From UBA2965 sp036526135 (GTDB taxonomy: Bacteria > Pseudomonadota > Gammaproteobacteria > Pseudomonadales > Azotimanducaceae): 53,078 nucleotides of DNA. Both the position numbers and the translations under genes were made by a program. The notes beneath the pieces were generated by a model. That model made no database searches and had not been told where the DNA came from. It was given only the letters and a program-made list of their open reading frames with translations. Shown here piece after piece: positions 8,360-16,922 of this stretch; positions within the stretch are counted from its first letter, which is position 1, and each line of letters opens with the position of its first letter. The stretch covers positions 1-53,078 of the forward strand of contig DATCZA010000050.1 of assembly GCA_036526135.1 (NCBI GenBank), read 5' to 3'.

Positions 8360-8950
8360 ATGATTGCAACGCTCCCCGAGTTCGATCGCGCGCCTCGGGT
8401 GCTGCGACTGAACATCGCCGGCCATCCCGTGGACTGGGTGAGCTGGCAGGAGGCGGTGTGCCTGTACGCCCGGGACATCGTCATCTGGACCCTGGGCGAT
8501 CCCATCCTGCGAATTCGCGGCGGTCACTCACGGCTGGACAGCTCCCAGTCCAGCGTCGAAATTCACGCCATCATCGCCTGCGACGGCCGCGTAACGCGGC
8601 CGTCCAGGAGCGTCCCGCCCCTGACTAACGAAGCGCTGTTCCGTCGGGACCTGAACGTCTGCCTCTACTGCGGCGGGACGTTTGCCGACGGCGCTCTCAC
8701 GCGCGATCACGTGGTGCCCACTTCCCGTGGCGGACGGGATGTCTGGGACAACTGCGTGGCGGCCTGCAGGCGCTGCAATCATCACAAGGGCAGCCGGCTG
8801 GCCGAGGAGTGCGGGATGGAACTGCTGGCGCTGCCCTACGTTCCGAACTTTGCCGAGTACCTGGCCCTGATCAACAGCGGCCGTATCCTCGGCGACCAGA
8901 TGGACTTTCTGCGAAAGAGCTTCGGCTCGAACAGCCGGCTGCTGCAATAG
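8360..8950 (+). CDS. HNH endonuclease family protein
   Basis: A 196-residue protein with a compact HNH/treble-clef nuclease core at residues 101-143: zinc-binding CLYC (101, 104), the catalytic LTRDHVVPTSRGG with Asp116-His117, NCVAAC and CRRCN (136, 139), then HHKG. The N-terminal half is a conserved extension typical of free-standing bacterial HNH proteins found beside housekeeping genes, so a repair or RNA/DNA maintenance role is as likely as a mobile element role. No transposon or phage context is visible. The ATG lacks an obvious ribosome-binding site. Confidence 0.88.
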   Translation: MIATLPEFDRAPRVLRLNIAGHPVDWVSWQEAVCLYARDIVIWTLGDPILRIRGGHSRLDSSQSSVEIHAIIACDGRVTRPSRSVPPLTNEALFRRDLNVCLYCGGTFADGALTRDHVVPTSRGGRDVWDNCVAACRRCNHHKGSRLAEECGMELLALPYVPNFAEYLALINSGRILGDQMDFLRKSFGSNSRLLQ

Positions 8951-8966
8951 GCGTCGGGGCGTCCGG

Positions 8967-10412
8967 CTAGTTCTGCCGCGCCTGCCGCCGCGCCTGCCGC
9001 CGCGCATGCCGCCGCGCATGTTCGGCCAGCACGGCGGCAACGCAGGCGGTAATGCGCTTGCCCGTGGCGATTTCTAGAAACTCGTTCGGCCCGTGGGCGT
9101 TTGAGCGTGGCCCGAGAACGCCGGTCACTACGAACTGCACGCCCGGGAAGCTGTCGCCCAGCATCTTCATGAACGGGATGGTGCCGCCCATGCCCATGTA
9201 CATGGCCGGCTTGCCGAAGTACTGCTGGGATGCGCGCATGAGCGCGCTTTCCAGCCACGGCGCGACCGGCGGCGCGCACCATCCAGTTTGCGGAGTCTCG
9301 AGCTCGAAGCGGACGTGGGCGCCGTTGGGCGGGCTCCGCTCCAGTTCCGCCTTGATGGTCCGCGCGGCCTCGTCTGCATCCAGGGTTGGCGGCAGCCGGA
9401 AGACCAGCTTGGCGCTGGTGCCCGGTCTGAGGGTGTTGCCCGCGTTCCCCACGTCCGGAGCGCCGGCAAGGCCCACGGTGGCGAGGCTAGGCTCCCATGC
9501 ATTGGCCAGCAGCAGGTCCTGCAGGTCGTCGCCGTCGGGAGTGACGCCGTCCAGCCAGGGGAAGCGGTCGATGGTCGTGGCACCGAGCACCTGGGCGACG
9601 TCTGCGAGCTGACGGCGCGCATCGTCGGGGATGGGCACATACAGGCAATCGTGCAGGGAACCGGTGTCGGCATCCTCCACCCGATCGTAGAGCGCGCGCA
9701 GGATCCGGAAGCTCGAGGGAACGATGCCGCCGGCGGCTCCGGAGTGCTGCCCCTCGCTGAGCACCTTCACGGTCAGCACGCCGGGGAGCATGCCGCGCAG
9801 CGAGGTGGTGGTCCACAGCTGCTCGTAGTTGCCGCACTCGGCGTCGAGGCAGATGACGAGATCGGGCTGGCCGATTCGCTCCTCGAGCAGTTCCACGTAG
9901 GCGGGCAGATCGAAGCTGCCGCTTTCCTCGCAGCCTTCGATGAGCAGCACGCATCGGCCGTGGGGAATGCCTTCCGCCTGCAGGGCGGCAATGGCGGCCA
10001 GCGAGCCGAACAGGGCGTAGCCGTCGTCGGCGCCGCCGCGCCCGTACAGCTTGCCGTCTCTGAGCACCGGCTCCCAAGGGCCGAGGCCGGGCTCCCAGCC
10101 GTCAAACTCCGGCTGCTTGTCGTAGTGACCGTACAGCAGGACGGTCCCGGCGTCGGGCGCCGTGGCCGGCACCTCGCAGAACAACACCGGCGTGCGGCCG
10201 GGGATCGTGACGATTTCGGTGGTGAGGCCCTCGATGTCGGGCACGGAGCACCACCCTCGCAGGAGCTCGACGGCGGCCTGCATGTAGCCGTGGGCTTCCC
10301 AGTCGGCGTCGAAAGCCGGCGACTTGTTGGGAATACGAACGTAGTCGCTCAGCGTCGGGATGATGCTTCGATCCCACAGCTCGTTCACGAACGGGGCGAT
10401 GGCGTCGCTCAT
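8967..10412 (-). CDS. M20 family metallopeptidase (dipeptidase-like)
   Basis: A 481-residue zinc peptidase that would cleave dipeptides or related amide bonds in the cytoplasm. Metal and catalytic residues are visible: H96 and D98 in LLYGHYDKQPE, bridging D129 in RGGADDGYALF, and E162-E163 in EGCEESGSFDLP; the dimerisation domain follows. The start ATG at 10412 overlaps the stop of the upstream TonB receptor gene as ATGA, which indicates translational coupling and places it under the cobalamin riboswitch. The extreme C-terminus is a low-complexity Arg/Ala repeat encoded by a 12-bp tandem repeat. The frame is open far upstream only as a shadow of the receptor gene. Confidence 0.92.
   Translation of the reverse strand: MSDAIAPFVNELWDRSIIPTLSDYVRIPNKSPAFDADWEAHGYMQAAVELLRGWCSVPDIEGLTTEIVTIPGRTPVLFCEVPATAPDAGTVLLYGHYDKQPEFDGWEPGLGPWEPVLRDGKLYGRGGADDGYALFGSLAAIAALQAEGIPHGRCVLLIEGCEESGSFDLPAYVELLEERIGQPDLVICLDAECGNYEQLWTTTSLRGMLPGVLTVKVLSEGQHSGAAGGIVPSSFRILRALYDRVEDADTGSLHDCLYVPIPDDARRQLADVAQVLGATTIDRFPWLDGVTPDGDDLQDLLLANAWEPSLATVGLAGAPDVGNAGNTLRPGTSAKLVFRLPPTLDADEAARTIKAELERSPPNGAHVRFELETPQTGWCAPPVAPWLESALMRASQQYFGKPAMYMGMGGTIPFMKMLGDSFPGVQFVVTGVLGPRSNAHGPNEFLEIATGKRITACVAAVLAEHARRHARRQARRQARQN
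8974..9018. repeat. Tandem 12-bp repeat encoding the C-terminal tail of the M20 peptidase
   Basis: Three full copies of TGCCGCCGCGC(C/A) at 8983-9018 follow a nine-base truncated copy at 8974-8982. On the coding strand they specify repeated Arg-Arg-Gln/His-Ala units at the end of the peptidase. Such a repeat can change length by slippage without breaking the frame. Confidence 0.85.
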
Positions 10413-12256
10413 AGGTCTATGGCCACTTGCAGGTACACGGCACGTCCTGGAGATGCATAACCTAGTTGGTCCTGATAGCTCTCGTCCAGAAGGTTCTCGC
10501 CGCGAAGCGCGAGCTTCAGATGCCGGCCGAGGCGATAAGCCAGATGGGCGCGCAGCAGCACGTAGTCGCCCAGCCGGACCCGCTCGGCGGGGAAGCCGCT
10601 GAAGTCGAGATCCTCCCGGTTGCCCACGTAGTAGCCCGACAGCTCGGCCGAGAACGGCCCACGTTCGTGGCTCACGGTGGCGTAAGCCTGCCACTGCGGC
10701 CTGCGAATCTCTCTCGCTGCGTCCGGCTCGGCAGCATCCAGCCAGCTCGCGCCCATGCTCAAGACGCCCGTGGGTATCGCCAGCGTGGTCTCTACCTCTA
10801 CGCCGTCGCGTTTGCTGGTGCCCGGCTCGTTGATGGAGGTGAACGCGCCGGCGGCGCCGTCGAAGTAGAAGCCGTTTATCTCGTCTTCCAGGCGATCGCG
10901 GAAGGCGGTGGCGCGCAGGGTCCATTGCCGGTGCCCGATCACCGCCCCCGCCGACAGATGCCTGTTGGTCTCGGGGTCCAGATCCGGATTGCCGAGAAAC
11001 GTGTCCGGGGTGAACCCGAAGCGTTCCACGAAGCTCGGGTTCTTGATGCCGGTTCCCCAGTTGGCCCAGAGTTCCACTGCCCCCGTCAGGCGATAACGGG
11101 CAGCCGCGCGGTAGCTCTCCTTGTTCTCGAAGTCGGAGTTGTCGTCGGTGCGTGCGGACAGCGCCAGGGAGAGATCGTCCAGGGGCGCCCAAAGGTACTC
11201 CAGGGCGAGGCTGTTCGTTCGCACGGACTGATTCTGATTCGGATCACCGAAGATCGAGGGCGCGCCGCGCTGCTCGAATCGCTCCTTTTCGTGCTCCAGC
11301 ATCAGCGTGACCGCGTGACGCGAGCTCGCCCGCAGCCGGGTGAGGGAAGTGGCTTTGAATCGGGCCGCGGCCGTTCTGCTTTCCCGGGCACCGTCGGCGA
11401 AGCTGCGATTGTCGGTATCGAAATAGGAGAGGCGAATCTGCTGCTCGAACCGCTCGTCGCCGTGCCAGGTCGCCGCGACGCTGCCGAGGTACTCGTCGTG
11501 CTTCGAGACGCGATCCCCGTCGCGCGGCTGAAACGCAGGAAACGGGATGGGATCGAAGTCCGCGTCGCTCTTCAGGTGATGAACGAGCGCCTCGATGGTC
11601 CAGGATTCGCTGCGGTAGCCGCCGCTCAAGCGGTAGCTGCTCTGGTCGAAGCCGTCGTCCTCCTCGCCGGTGGTGGCGATGTTCGTTCCGTCGGTTCTGA
11701 ATTCGCTGAGCGCGAGGTTGTAGTGATACGAGCCCGTCGTGTCCGCGAGCTGCAGCGCCGCCTGGCGCGTGTCGAACGACCCGCCTTCCAGGGACAACCT
11801 GCGCCGGCGCTCGGTGGGCTTCGTGATGAAGTTCAGCACGCCGGCCACCGCGTCGCTCCCCCAGATGGCGCTGTGGGCACCGGCCAGCAGCTCGACGCGC
11901 GTCGTGCCCGTGAGCGAGAGGTTGGCGAAGTTGAAGCTCGCATCGGTGGCAGGGTCTGCCAGCTCGACGCCGTCCATGAGGACCATGAGATGGTTGGCTT
12001 CGGATCCTCGAACGCGAACCTGGGTCACGGAGCCCAGGCTGCCGGCCTGGCTGATGGCGAGACTCGGCAGGCTGCGCAAGGCGTCGGCGCCCACGGCGGG
12101 CCCGGTCCCGGTCGTGCGAGTCAGGACGGGGAGCACCGGCCGGTCCGTGCGTATTCGATGCGCGGTTACGGTGATGGTCTCCAGCTCGGGGTCGGGCTCG
12201 GCAAAGGAGAGGCTCGGGGCGAGCAGGGCCAGCACTGTGGCCAGGACCATGGGCAT
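10409..12256 (-). CDS. btuB: TonB-dependent outer-membrane receptor, BtuB-like (cobalamin)
   Basis: A 615-residue outer-membrane receptor that should import corrinoids using TonB energy. A signal peptide ends near SLSFAEP, then a TonB box of the type ETITVTAHR, a plug domain (about residues 40-145, with VRGSEANHLMVLMDGVELAD and GSDAVAGVLNFITK), and a 22-strand barrel ending in an aromatic-poor VAIDL terminus. Its size matches BtuB (about 600 residues), smaller than siderophore receptors. The cobalamin riboswitch directly upstream makes the substrate assignment strong. ATG 12256 has GGAG ten bases upstream; ATG 12250 is an alternative. Confidence 0.9.
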   Translation of the reverse strand: MPMVLATVLALLAPSLSFAEPDPELETITVTAHRIRTDRPVLPVLTRTTGTGPAVGADALRSLPSLAISQAGSLGSVTQVRVRGSEANHLMVLMDGVELADPATDASFNFANLSLTGTTRVELLAGAHSAIWGSDAVAGVLNFITKPTERRRRLSLEGGSFDTRQAALQLADTTGSYHYNLALSEFRTDGTNIATTGEEDDGFDQSSYRLSGGYRSESWTIEALVHHLKSDADFDPIPFPAFQPRDGDRVSKHDEYLGSVAATWHGDERFEQQIRLSYFDTDNRSFADGARESRTAAARFKATSLTRLRASSRHAVTLMLEHEKERFEQRGAPSIFGDPNQNQSVRTNSLALEYLWAPLDDLSLALSARTDDNSDFENKESYRAAARYRLTGAVELWANWGTGIKNPSFVERFGFTPDTFLGNPDLDPETNRHLSAGAVIGHRQWTLRATAFRDRLEDEINGFYFDGAAGAFTSINEPGTSKRDGVEVETTLAIPTGVLSMGASWLDAAEPDAAREIRRPQWQAYATVSHERGPFSAELSGYYVGNREDLDFSGFPAERVRLGDYVLLRAHLAYRLGRHLKLALRGENLLDESYQDQLGYASPGRAVYLQVAIDL

Positions 12257-12274
12257 GACGGCAGACTCCGGCGG

Positions 12275-12294
12275 CCTGCCTCACCCCGGGCAGG
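12275..12294 (-). promoter_or_regulatory. Hairpin between riboswitch aptamer and btuB start
   Basis: On the transcribed strand CCTGCC and GGCAGG form a six-bp stem with an eight-base loop just before the GGAG ribosome-binding site (12266-12269). There is no T-run, so control at the level of translation initiation is more likely than transcription termination. The pairing partner during ligand binding was not worked out. Confidence 0.4.
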
Positions 12295-12299
12295 GTTGC

Positions 12300-12497
12300 T
12301 GATACCGGGATCGGGCCGGTCTCCGGACTCGCGAGCATCAATGGCGTGCGCCGCCTTCCCAACGTTTCAGCGTCAGTGGCTGAGCCTGCTCAGTGGCGGC
12401 TCCGGCGCGGCCGTCTCGATTACCGTTGCGGGGGCAGTGTCGGATTTCCACCGACTTCCCGTTCACCCGATCCCACCGCGCGGCAACCGCGCAGCGG
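12300..12497 (-). ncRNA. Cobalamin riboswitch
   Basis: Reading the minus strand, the aptamer shows the conserved elements of the family in order: GGTGAACGGGAAGTCGGTGG, AAATCCGACACTGCCCCCGC, AACGGTAATC, GCCACTG, a GGGAAGGCGGC segment and the 3' B12 box GAGTCCGGAGACCGGCC. It ends about 45 bases before the btuB start. Rising cobalamin should shut off the receptor and, through the ATGA overlap, the M20 peptidase. Boundaries are approximate. Confidence 0.95.
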
Positions 12498-12508
12498 CGC
12501 CAGTATAG

Positions 12509-13660
12509 CTACTCGAACCCTTTGATGCAGTCGTATCCGTAGAGCCAGTCCATGCGCTGCATGGCGATCTCCGGCAGGAAGCGGCTGGTCAGCGACAGTC
12601 GCAGATTGCGGCGCCAGGCTTTCCCGCCGGGGTCCGTGGTCAGCTCTGCCAGGTGATGCCGCTGTCCCTGGCGAAAGCGGCCGAGGCGCACCTTCCGGTA
12701 GCGCTCGTAGTCGGGGAACCCCTTGGCCGGCTCGTCCTCCCAGCGCTCGAGCATGCGCGACAGCACCCAGGCGTCTTCCATGGCAAGCGACGCGCCCTGC
12801 TGCAGGTGCGGGGTGACGGGGTGGCAGGCGTCGCCCAGGAGCGCGACCCGCCGGTCGTACCACTGGGCGATGGGTTCCCGTTCCACCGGGGCAGACCGGG
12901 TGACGCCGGTTGCCGAGTCCACGAGACGGAAGACGTCCTCATGCCAGTTCCGGAAGGCGCCGGCCAGCTTCGCCCCTGCTCCCGGGTTTCGGGCAAAGGC
13001 AAGGAAACGCGCGGCGCAGCCGTCTGCAGACGGCCACTGGGTGAGGTAGGCGCGGGGTCCGAGCCAGGTGGTGACCGCATTGGCGCGCAGACCGACTGGC
13101 AGGTCGGTGCCCGGGCAGGTGCCCGTCCAGACCACGTCCTGGGTCGTCTGCACCGTCTCGGCGTATCCCATGCCCGCGCGAACGGCTGAGGCCTCGCCAT
13201 CGCAGCCGATGACGACGTCGTGACAGATCTCCTGGGAGCCGAACGTCAGCGTTACGCTTCGCGCATCCTGAGCGATGCGGGCACAGGGTTGGCCCGTGCG
13301 CACGGCGACGCCGTGATGCGCGCATCGCGTCGCCAGTGCTTCCAGCAGCGCCTGGCGGGCGACGACGACCTCCGGCGCTCCGTACCGGGCCTCCATGAAC
13401 GCGCCGAGGGGTCGGTGCGCCAGCACGAAGCCGCTGCGCCAGCTTCTCTGCACGTAGGCATCCGGCTTGTGGGCACGAGATAGAAACGGGCCCAGGTGCA
13501 GCGCGCGCAGCACGCGGGTGCCGTTGGGCGACAGGACCAGGTCGGATGGCTCAGGGGAGCCCGGCTCGCCCCGGTCGTAGACGGTGACGTTGCGAAATCC
13601 AGCTTCGCCGAGGGCGGCTGCAAGGGTCAGGCCGCCGATGCCGGCACCCACGACCCCCAC
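12509..13660 (-). CDS. FAD-dependent monooxygenase (salicylate hydroxylase/UbiH-like)
   Basis: A 383-residue group A flavoprotein monooxygenase, using NAD(P)H and oxygen to hydroxylate an aromatic or related substrate. The Rossmann FAD motif GVVGAGIGGLTLAAAL is at the very N-terminus, the DG motif is CDGEASAVRAGMG, and the second FAD motif is ALLGDACHPVTPHLQQGASL. Start is the GTG at 13660, ten bases after the cysS stop, so it is probably the last gene of the M17-hisI-cysS transcript. The substrate is not apparent; no ubiquinone genes lie nearby. Confidence 0.88.
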   Translation of the reverse strand: MGVVGAGIGGLTLAAALGEAGFRNVTVYDRGEPGSPEPSDLVLSPNGTRVLRALHLGPFLSRAHKPDAYVQRSWRSGFVLAHRPLGAFMEARYGAPEVVVARQALLEALATRCAHHGVAVRTGQPCARIAQDARSVTLTFGSQEICHDVVIGCDGEASAVRAGMGYAETVQTTQDVVWTGTCPGTDLPVGLRANAVTTWLGPRAYLTQWPSADGCAARFLAFARNPGAGAKLAGAFRNWHEDVFRLVDSATGVTRSAPVEREPIAQWYDRRVALLGDACHPVTPHLQQGASLAMEDAWVLSRMLERWEDEPAKGFPDYERYRKVRLGRFRQGQRHHLAELTTDPGGKAWRRNLRLSLTSRFLPEIAMQRMDWLYGYDCIKGFE

Positions 13661-13670
13661 CGATGGCGAT

Positions 13671-15068
13671 TCAGCCGTCCCGCAGCTTCCAGCGTGTGCC
13701 GTCGCGGGTGTCCTCCAGTTCGATGCCGAGATCCGTCAGCTCCTCGCGAATCTCGTCCGCGCGGGCGAAGTCTTTCGCCTTTCGGGCCGCGTTGCGTTCC
13801 TCGATCAAGCGATCGATCTCGGCGGCGTCAATGTCCCGCCCGGCCGTGAAGTGCGCTTTCGCGGACTCGATGAGAATGCCCAGCAGCCAGCCGCCGGCCA
13901 GCAGCCGTCGTGCCAGCTCGACCTTCTCGGAAGCGTCCGACGTGCGATGAATGGCGCTTGCCAGCTGATGCATGGCGGCCAGGGCCTGGGGCGTGTTCAG
14001 GTCGTCGGCAAGCGCTGCCACCACGACGGTCGGGTACTCTTCGGCGGGCAGGTCGCGGTAGTCGCTGGATGTCTCGTCCTCCACGCCGGCATCACGCAGC
14101 GCCTGATACAGACGCTCCAGGCTGCTGCCCGCCTGGTCGAGGAGATCCTCCGACCAGGCCAGCTGGGAACGGTACTGACCCGAAAGCAGCGCGTAGCGCA
14201 GGACTTCCCCTGGAAAGCGATCCAGAAGGTCGCGGATGGTGACAATGTTCCCCACGGACTTGGACATCTTCTCCTGGCCCATGGTGAGCATGCCGTTGTG
14301 CAGCCAGTAGCGGACGTACTCGGGATGGTCGTTCGCGCAGCGGCTCTGAGCAGCTTCGTTCTCGTGGTGAGGAAACGCCAGATCCGAGCCGCCGCCGTGG
14401 ATGTCGATGGTCTGGCCGAGATGCTTGCTGATCATCGCCGAGCACTCGATGTGCCAGCCGGGCCGCCCCCGTCCCCAGGGGCTGTCCCAGCCCGGAAGAT
14501 CCGTCGTGGAAGGCTTCCACAGCACGAAATCCTTGGGGTCCTGCTTGTACGGCGCTACCTCTACCCGCGCGCCGTCGAGCATGTCCTCGAGGCTGCGGTG
14601 GGAAAGGCTGCCGTATTCGGGATCGGAGGGAACGTGGAAGAGAACGTGCCCCTGAGCCTCGTAGGCGTTGCCCTTGGCGATTAGGGTCTCGATCATCGCG
14701 ATGATCTCTGCGATGTGGTGTGTTGCCCTCGGTTCCACCGTGGGCTCGAGCACGCCCAGCGCGGCCACGTCTTCCCGGTAGGCGCTGCTGAAACGGTCGG
14801 CCAGGGCCTGGATGGGCTCGTCGTTGTCCCGGGCGGCGGCGTTGATCTTGTCGTCGATGTCCGTGATGTTGCGCGCGTAGACCACCTCGGGGTGCGCGGC
14901 GCGGAGCAGTCGGTAGAGCACGTCGAACACCACGGCCGGGCGCCCGTTGCCGATGTGCACCAGGCCGTAGACGGTAGGCCCGCAGACGTACATCGTTATG
15001 CGCTGGGGATCGACGGGATCGAAGGCTTCCTTGCGGCCGGATTTCGTGTTGTGGAGTCGGATGTCCAT
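13671..15068 (-). CDS. cysS: Cysteinyl-tRNA synthetase
   Basis: A 465-residue class I synthetase that charges tRNA-Cys. Visible are zinc ligand Cys29 in YVCGPTVYGLVHIGN, the HIGN ATP motif (38-41), Cys209 in WHIECS, the HHENE segment near 234, and the KMSKS loop at 267-271. Length and order match the bacterial enzyme. ATG at 15068 lies 18 bp after the hisI stop on the same strand, so it is part of a tightly packed group. Confidence 0.97.
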   Translation of the reverse strand: MDIRLHNTKSGRKEAFDPVDPQRITMYVCGPTVYGLVHIGNGRPAVVFDVLYRLLRAAHPEVVYARNITDIDDKINAAARDNDEPIQALADRFSSAYREDVAALGVLEPTVEPRATHHIAEIIAMIETLIAKGNAYEAQGHVLFHVPSDPEYGSLSHRSLEDMLDGARVEVAPYKQDPKDFVLWKPSTTDLPGWDSPWGRGRPGWHIECSAMISKHLGQTIDIHGGGSDLAFPHHENEAAQSRCANDHPEYVRYWLHNGMLTMGQEKMSKSVGNIVTIRDLLDRFPGEVLRYALLSGQYRSQLAWSEDLLDQAGSSLERLYQALRDAGVEDETSSDYRDLPAEEYPTVVVAALADDLNTPQALAAMHQLASAIHRTSDASEKVELARRLLAGGWLLGILIESAKAHFTAGRDIDAAEIDRLIEERNAARKAKDFARADEIREELTDLGIELEDTRDGTRWKLRDG

Positions 15069-15086
15069 AAGCGGCTCGCCGTCTGC

Positions 15087-15488
15087 TCAGACCGGTTCGG
15101 ACGACACGCGCGCGGTGCCGTCGCTGACGCTAAGGTAAAAGCACGAGGGCCGGTTCGTGTGGCAGGCCGGCCCCGTCTGGTCCACGATGAGCAGGATGGC
15201 GTCGCCATCGCAGTCGAAGCGCATCTCCTTGAGCGCCTGCAGATGTCCGGAACTCTCGCCCTTGCGCCAGAAGGCCCCGCGGCTGCGAGACCAGTAGCAG
15301 GCGTAGCCGTCTTTCAGGGTGCGTTCGACCGCCTCGCGGTTCATCCAGGCGAGCATGAGAACGTCCCTGCTGTCGGCGTCCTGGGCGATGGCGGGCACCA
15401 GGCCGTCCGAGTCGAACTTGACCGCGTCCAGCAGCGCGTCGAGGGCGACCTCGTGGCCGAGCTCCGCGTCCTCGAGGTATTCGAACAT
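15087..15488 (-). CDS. hisI: Phosphoribosyl-AMP cyclohydrolase
   Basis: A 133-residue enzyme for the third step of histidine biosynthesis, opening the purine ring of phosphoribosyl-AMP. The core has VLMLAWMNREA, YWSRSRG.FWRKGE.SGH, the metal-binding DCDGDAILL and the zinc-binding Cys/His segment GPACHTNRPSCFY. It is the stand-alone HisI form without a fused HisE domain. The ATG at 15488 lies one base after the upstream aminopeptidase stop, so the two are probably translationally coupled. No other his genes are in the window. Confidence 0.95.
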   Translation of the reverse strand: MFEYLEDAELGHEVALDALLDAVKFDSDGLVPAIAQDADSRDVLMLAWMNREAVERTLKDGYACYWSRSRGAFWRKGESSGHLQALKEMRFDCDGDAILLIVDQTGPACHTNRPSCFYLSVSDGTARVSSEPV

Positions 15489-15489
15489 C

Positions 15490-16854
15490 TCAGCCTCCGA
15501 ATCGTTCCTGCAGGTAGCCGAAAACGGCCCTGATCGCCATGGCTTCCGCACCCTCGGGTCGGCCCGGGCGGGGGCGTGTGTTGAAGGCCATGATGTCGAA
15601 GTGCACCCACGGCGCCGAGCCCACGAACTTCTCCAGGAAGAGGGCGGCCGTTATGGATCCGGCGAACGGCGAGCTTGCCGAGTTGACGGTGTCGGCCACC
15701 TTGCTGTCGAGCAGGTAGGCGTAGGGTTTGTGCAGCGGCAGCCGCCACACAGGGTCGTCCCAGCGGTCGCCGTGGGCGCTCAGCCCGGCGGCGACCTCGT
15801 CATCGTTGCAGAACATCGCCGCGATCTCTGCGCCCACGGCCGATCGCGCGGATCCGGTCAGCGTGGCGAAATCGACCATGAGGGCGGGTTCGTCCTCGGC
15901 ACCCAGCGCCAGGCAGTCACACATGACCATGCGCCCTTCGGCGTCGGTATTGTCGATTTCCACCGAGATGCCCTTGTAGGTCGGCACGACGTCGCCAGGC
16001 CGGTAAGCGTTCGCGCCGACGGCGTTCTCCACTGCCGCAATGAGCACGCGCAGACGAACGGGCAGATTGCTCGCCATGATGAGCTGGGCGAGGCCGAGAG
16101 CGTTGGCTGCCCCGCCCATGTCCTTTTTCATGAGCCGCATACTGGCGGCCGGCTTGATGTCGAGCCCGCCGCTGTCGAAGCACACCCCCTTGCCCACCAG
16201 CACGATCAGCGGATGGTCCGGGTCTCCCCAGGTGATGTCGATCAGGCGCGGCGCGTCGGCCGCCGCCCGCCCAACGGCGTGAATCGCGTCGAAGCCGCCC
16301 TCCAGCAGCTGCTCGCCCACCAGCACCCGGCAGTTTGCCTGGTTGGCGTCCGCCACCTGGATGGCCTCGTCTGCGAGATGGCTCGGCAGCATGTCGCCTG
16401 CGGGGATGTTTATGAGATCGCGCACCAGGGTAGTGGCCGCGTCCATGTTCGCAACGAGGTCCGCGTCGTTGCGTGCAGGAATCAGGAGCTGGGCGGGAGC
16501 TCTGTCGCGCTCCCGGTAGCGGACGAACTGATAGGAACCGAGCGCCCAGCCGAGCAGCTGCAGGTCGGAGACCTCGGTTTTCAGCTCGTACACGCCTTCG
16601 GGTATGCGGGTGGGAAGGCCGCCCAGGCTGGCCAGGTCGTCCCCGCCGTCCCATCCTGCCACCAGCTCGGCCGGGTGGCCGTCGGCTCCGGGCAGCCAGG
16701 CGAACTCGCCGCTCTTCGCCGCGAACTGAGCACGCCGGATCCAGCTCCGTTCGGCTTCCGAAAGCTCGCTGGCAAACGCCTCGAAGTCCGAGGTTCTGAT
16801 CAGCCTGAGCGGCGTTGCGGCGGCGTCGGATGAAACGATGAGCGCTTCTGCCAT
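15490..16854 (-). CDS. M17 leucyl aminopeptidase family protein
   Basis: A 454-residue cytosolic aminopeptidase of the M17 family, normally a hexamer with two metal ions. The catalytic domain shows the ligand segment GKGVCFDSGGLDIK, KKDMGGAA, and the family signature NTDAEGRMVM. The N-terminal macro-like domain is shorter and more divergent than in PepA. It heads the reverse-strand group with hisI one base downstream and is divergent from the GNAT gene 68 bp away. Confidence 0.94.
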   Translation of the reverse strand: MAEALIVSSDAAATPLRLIRTSDFEAFASELSEAERSWIRRAQFAAKSGEFAWLPGADGHPAELVAGWDGGDDLASLGGLPTRIPEGVYELKTEVSDLQLLGWALGSYQFVRYRERDRAPAQLLIPARNDADLVANMDAATTLVRDLINIPAGDMLPSHLADEAIQVADANQANCRVLVGEQLLEGGFDAIHAVGRAAADAPRLIDITWGDPDHPLIVLVGKGVCFDSGGLDIKPAASMRLMKKDMGGAANALGLAQLIMASNLPVRLRVLIAAVENAVGANAYRPGDVVPTYKGISVEIDNTDAEGRMVMCDCLALGAEDEPALMVDFATLTGSARSAVGAEIAAMFCNDDEVAAGLSAHGDRWDDPVWRLPLHKPYAYLLDSKVADTVNSASSPFAGSITAALFLEKFVGSAPWVHFDIMAFNTRPRPGRPEGAEAMAIRAVFGYLQERFGG

Positions 16855-16922
16855 TGGGGCTCCGGTTGGTTGAAGTCCGAGATGGTCTATGATGGCCTCC
16901 CGGTTCGCAAGCGGTCTGAGCC

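Noticed and set aside
10466..12508. 680-codon forward frame opposite the BtuB-like receptor
   Set aside because: It is an antisense shadow: the opposite frame has a signal peptide, TonB box, plug motifs and a riboswitch, while this one runs through the riboswitch and has Gly/Arg-rich composition without family motifs.
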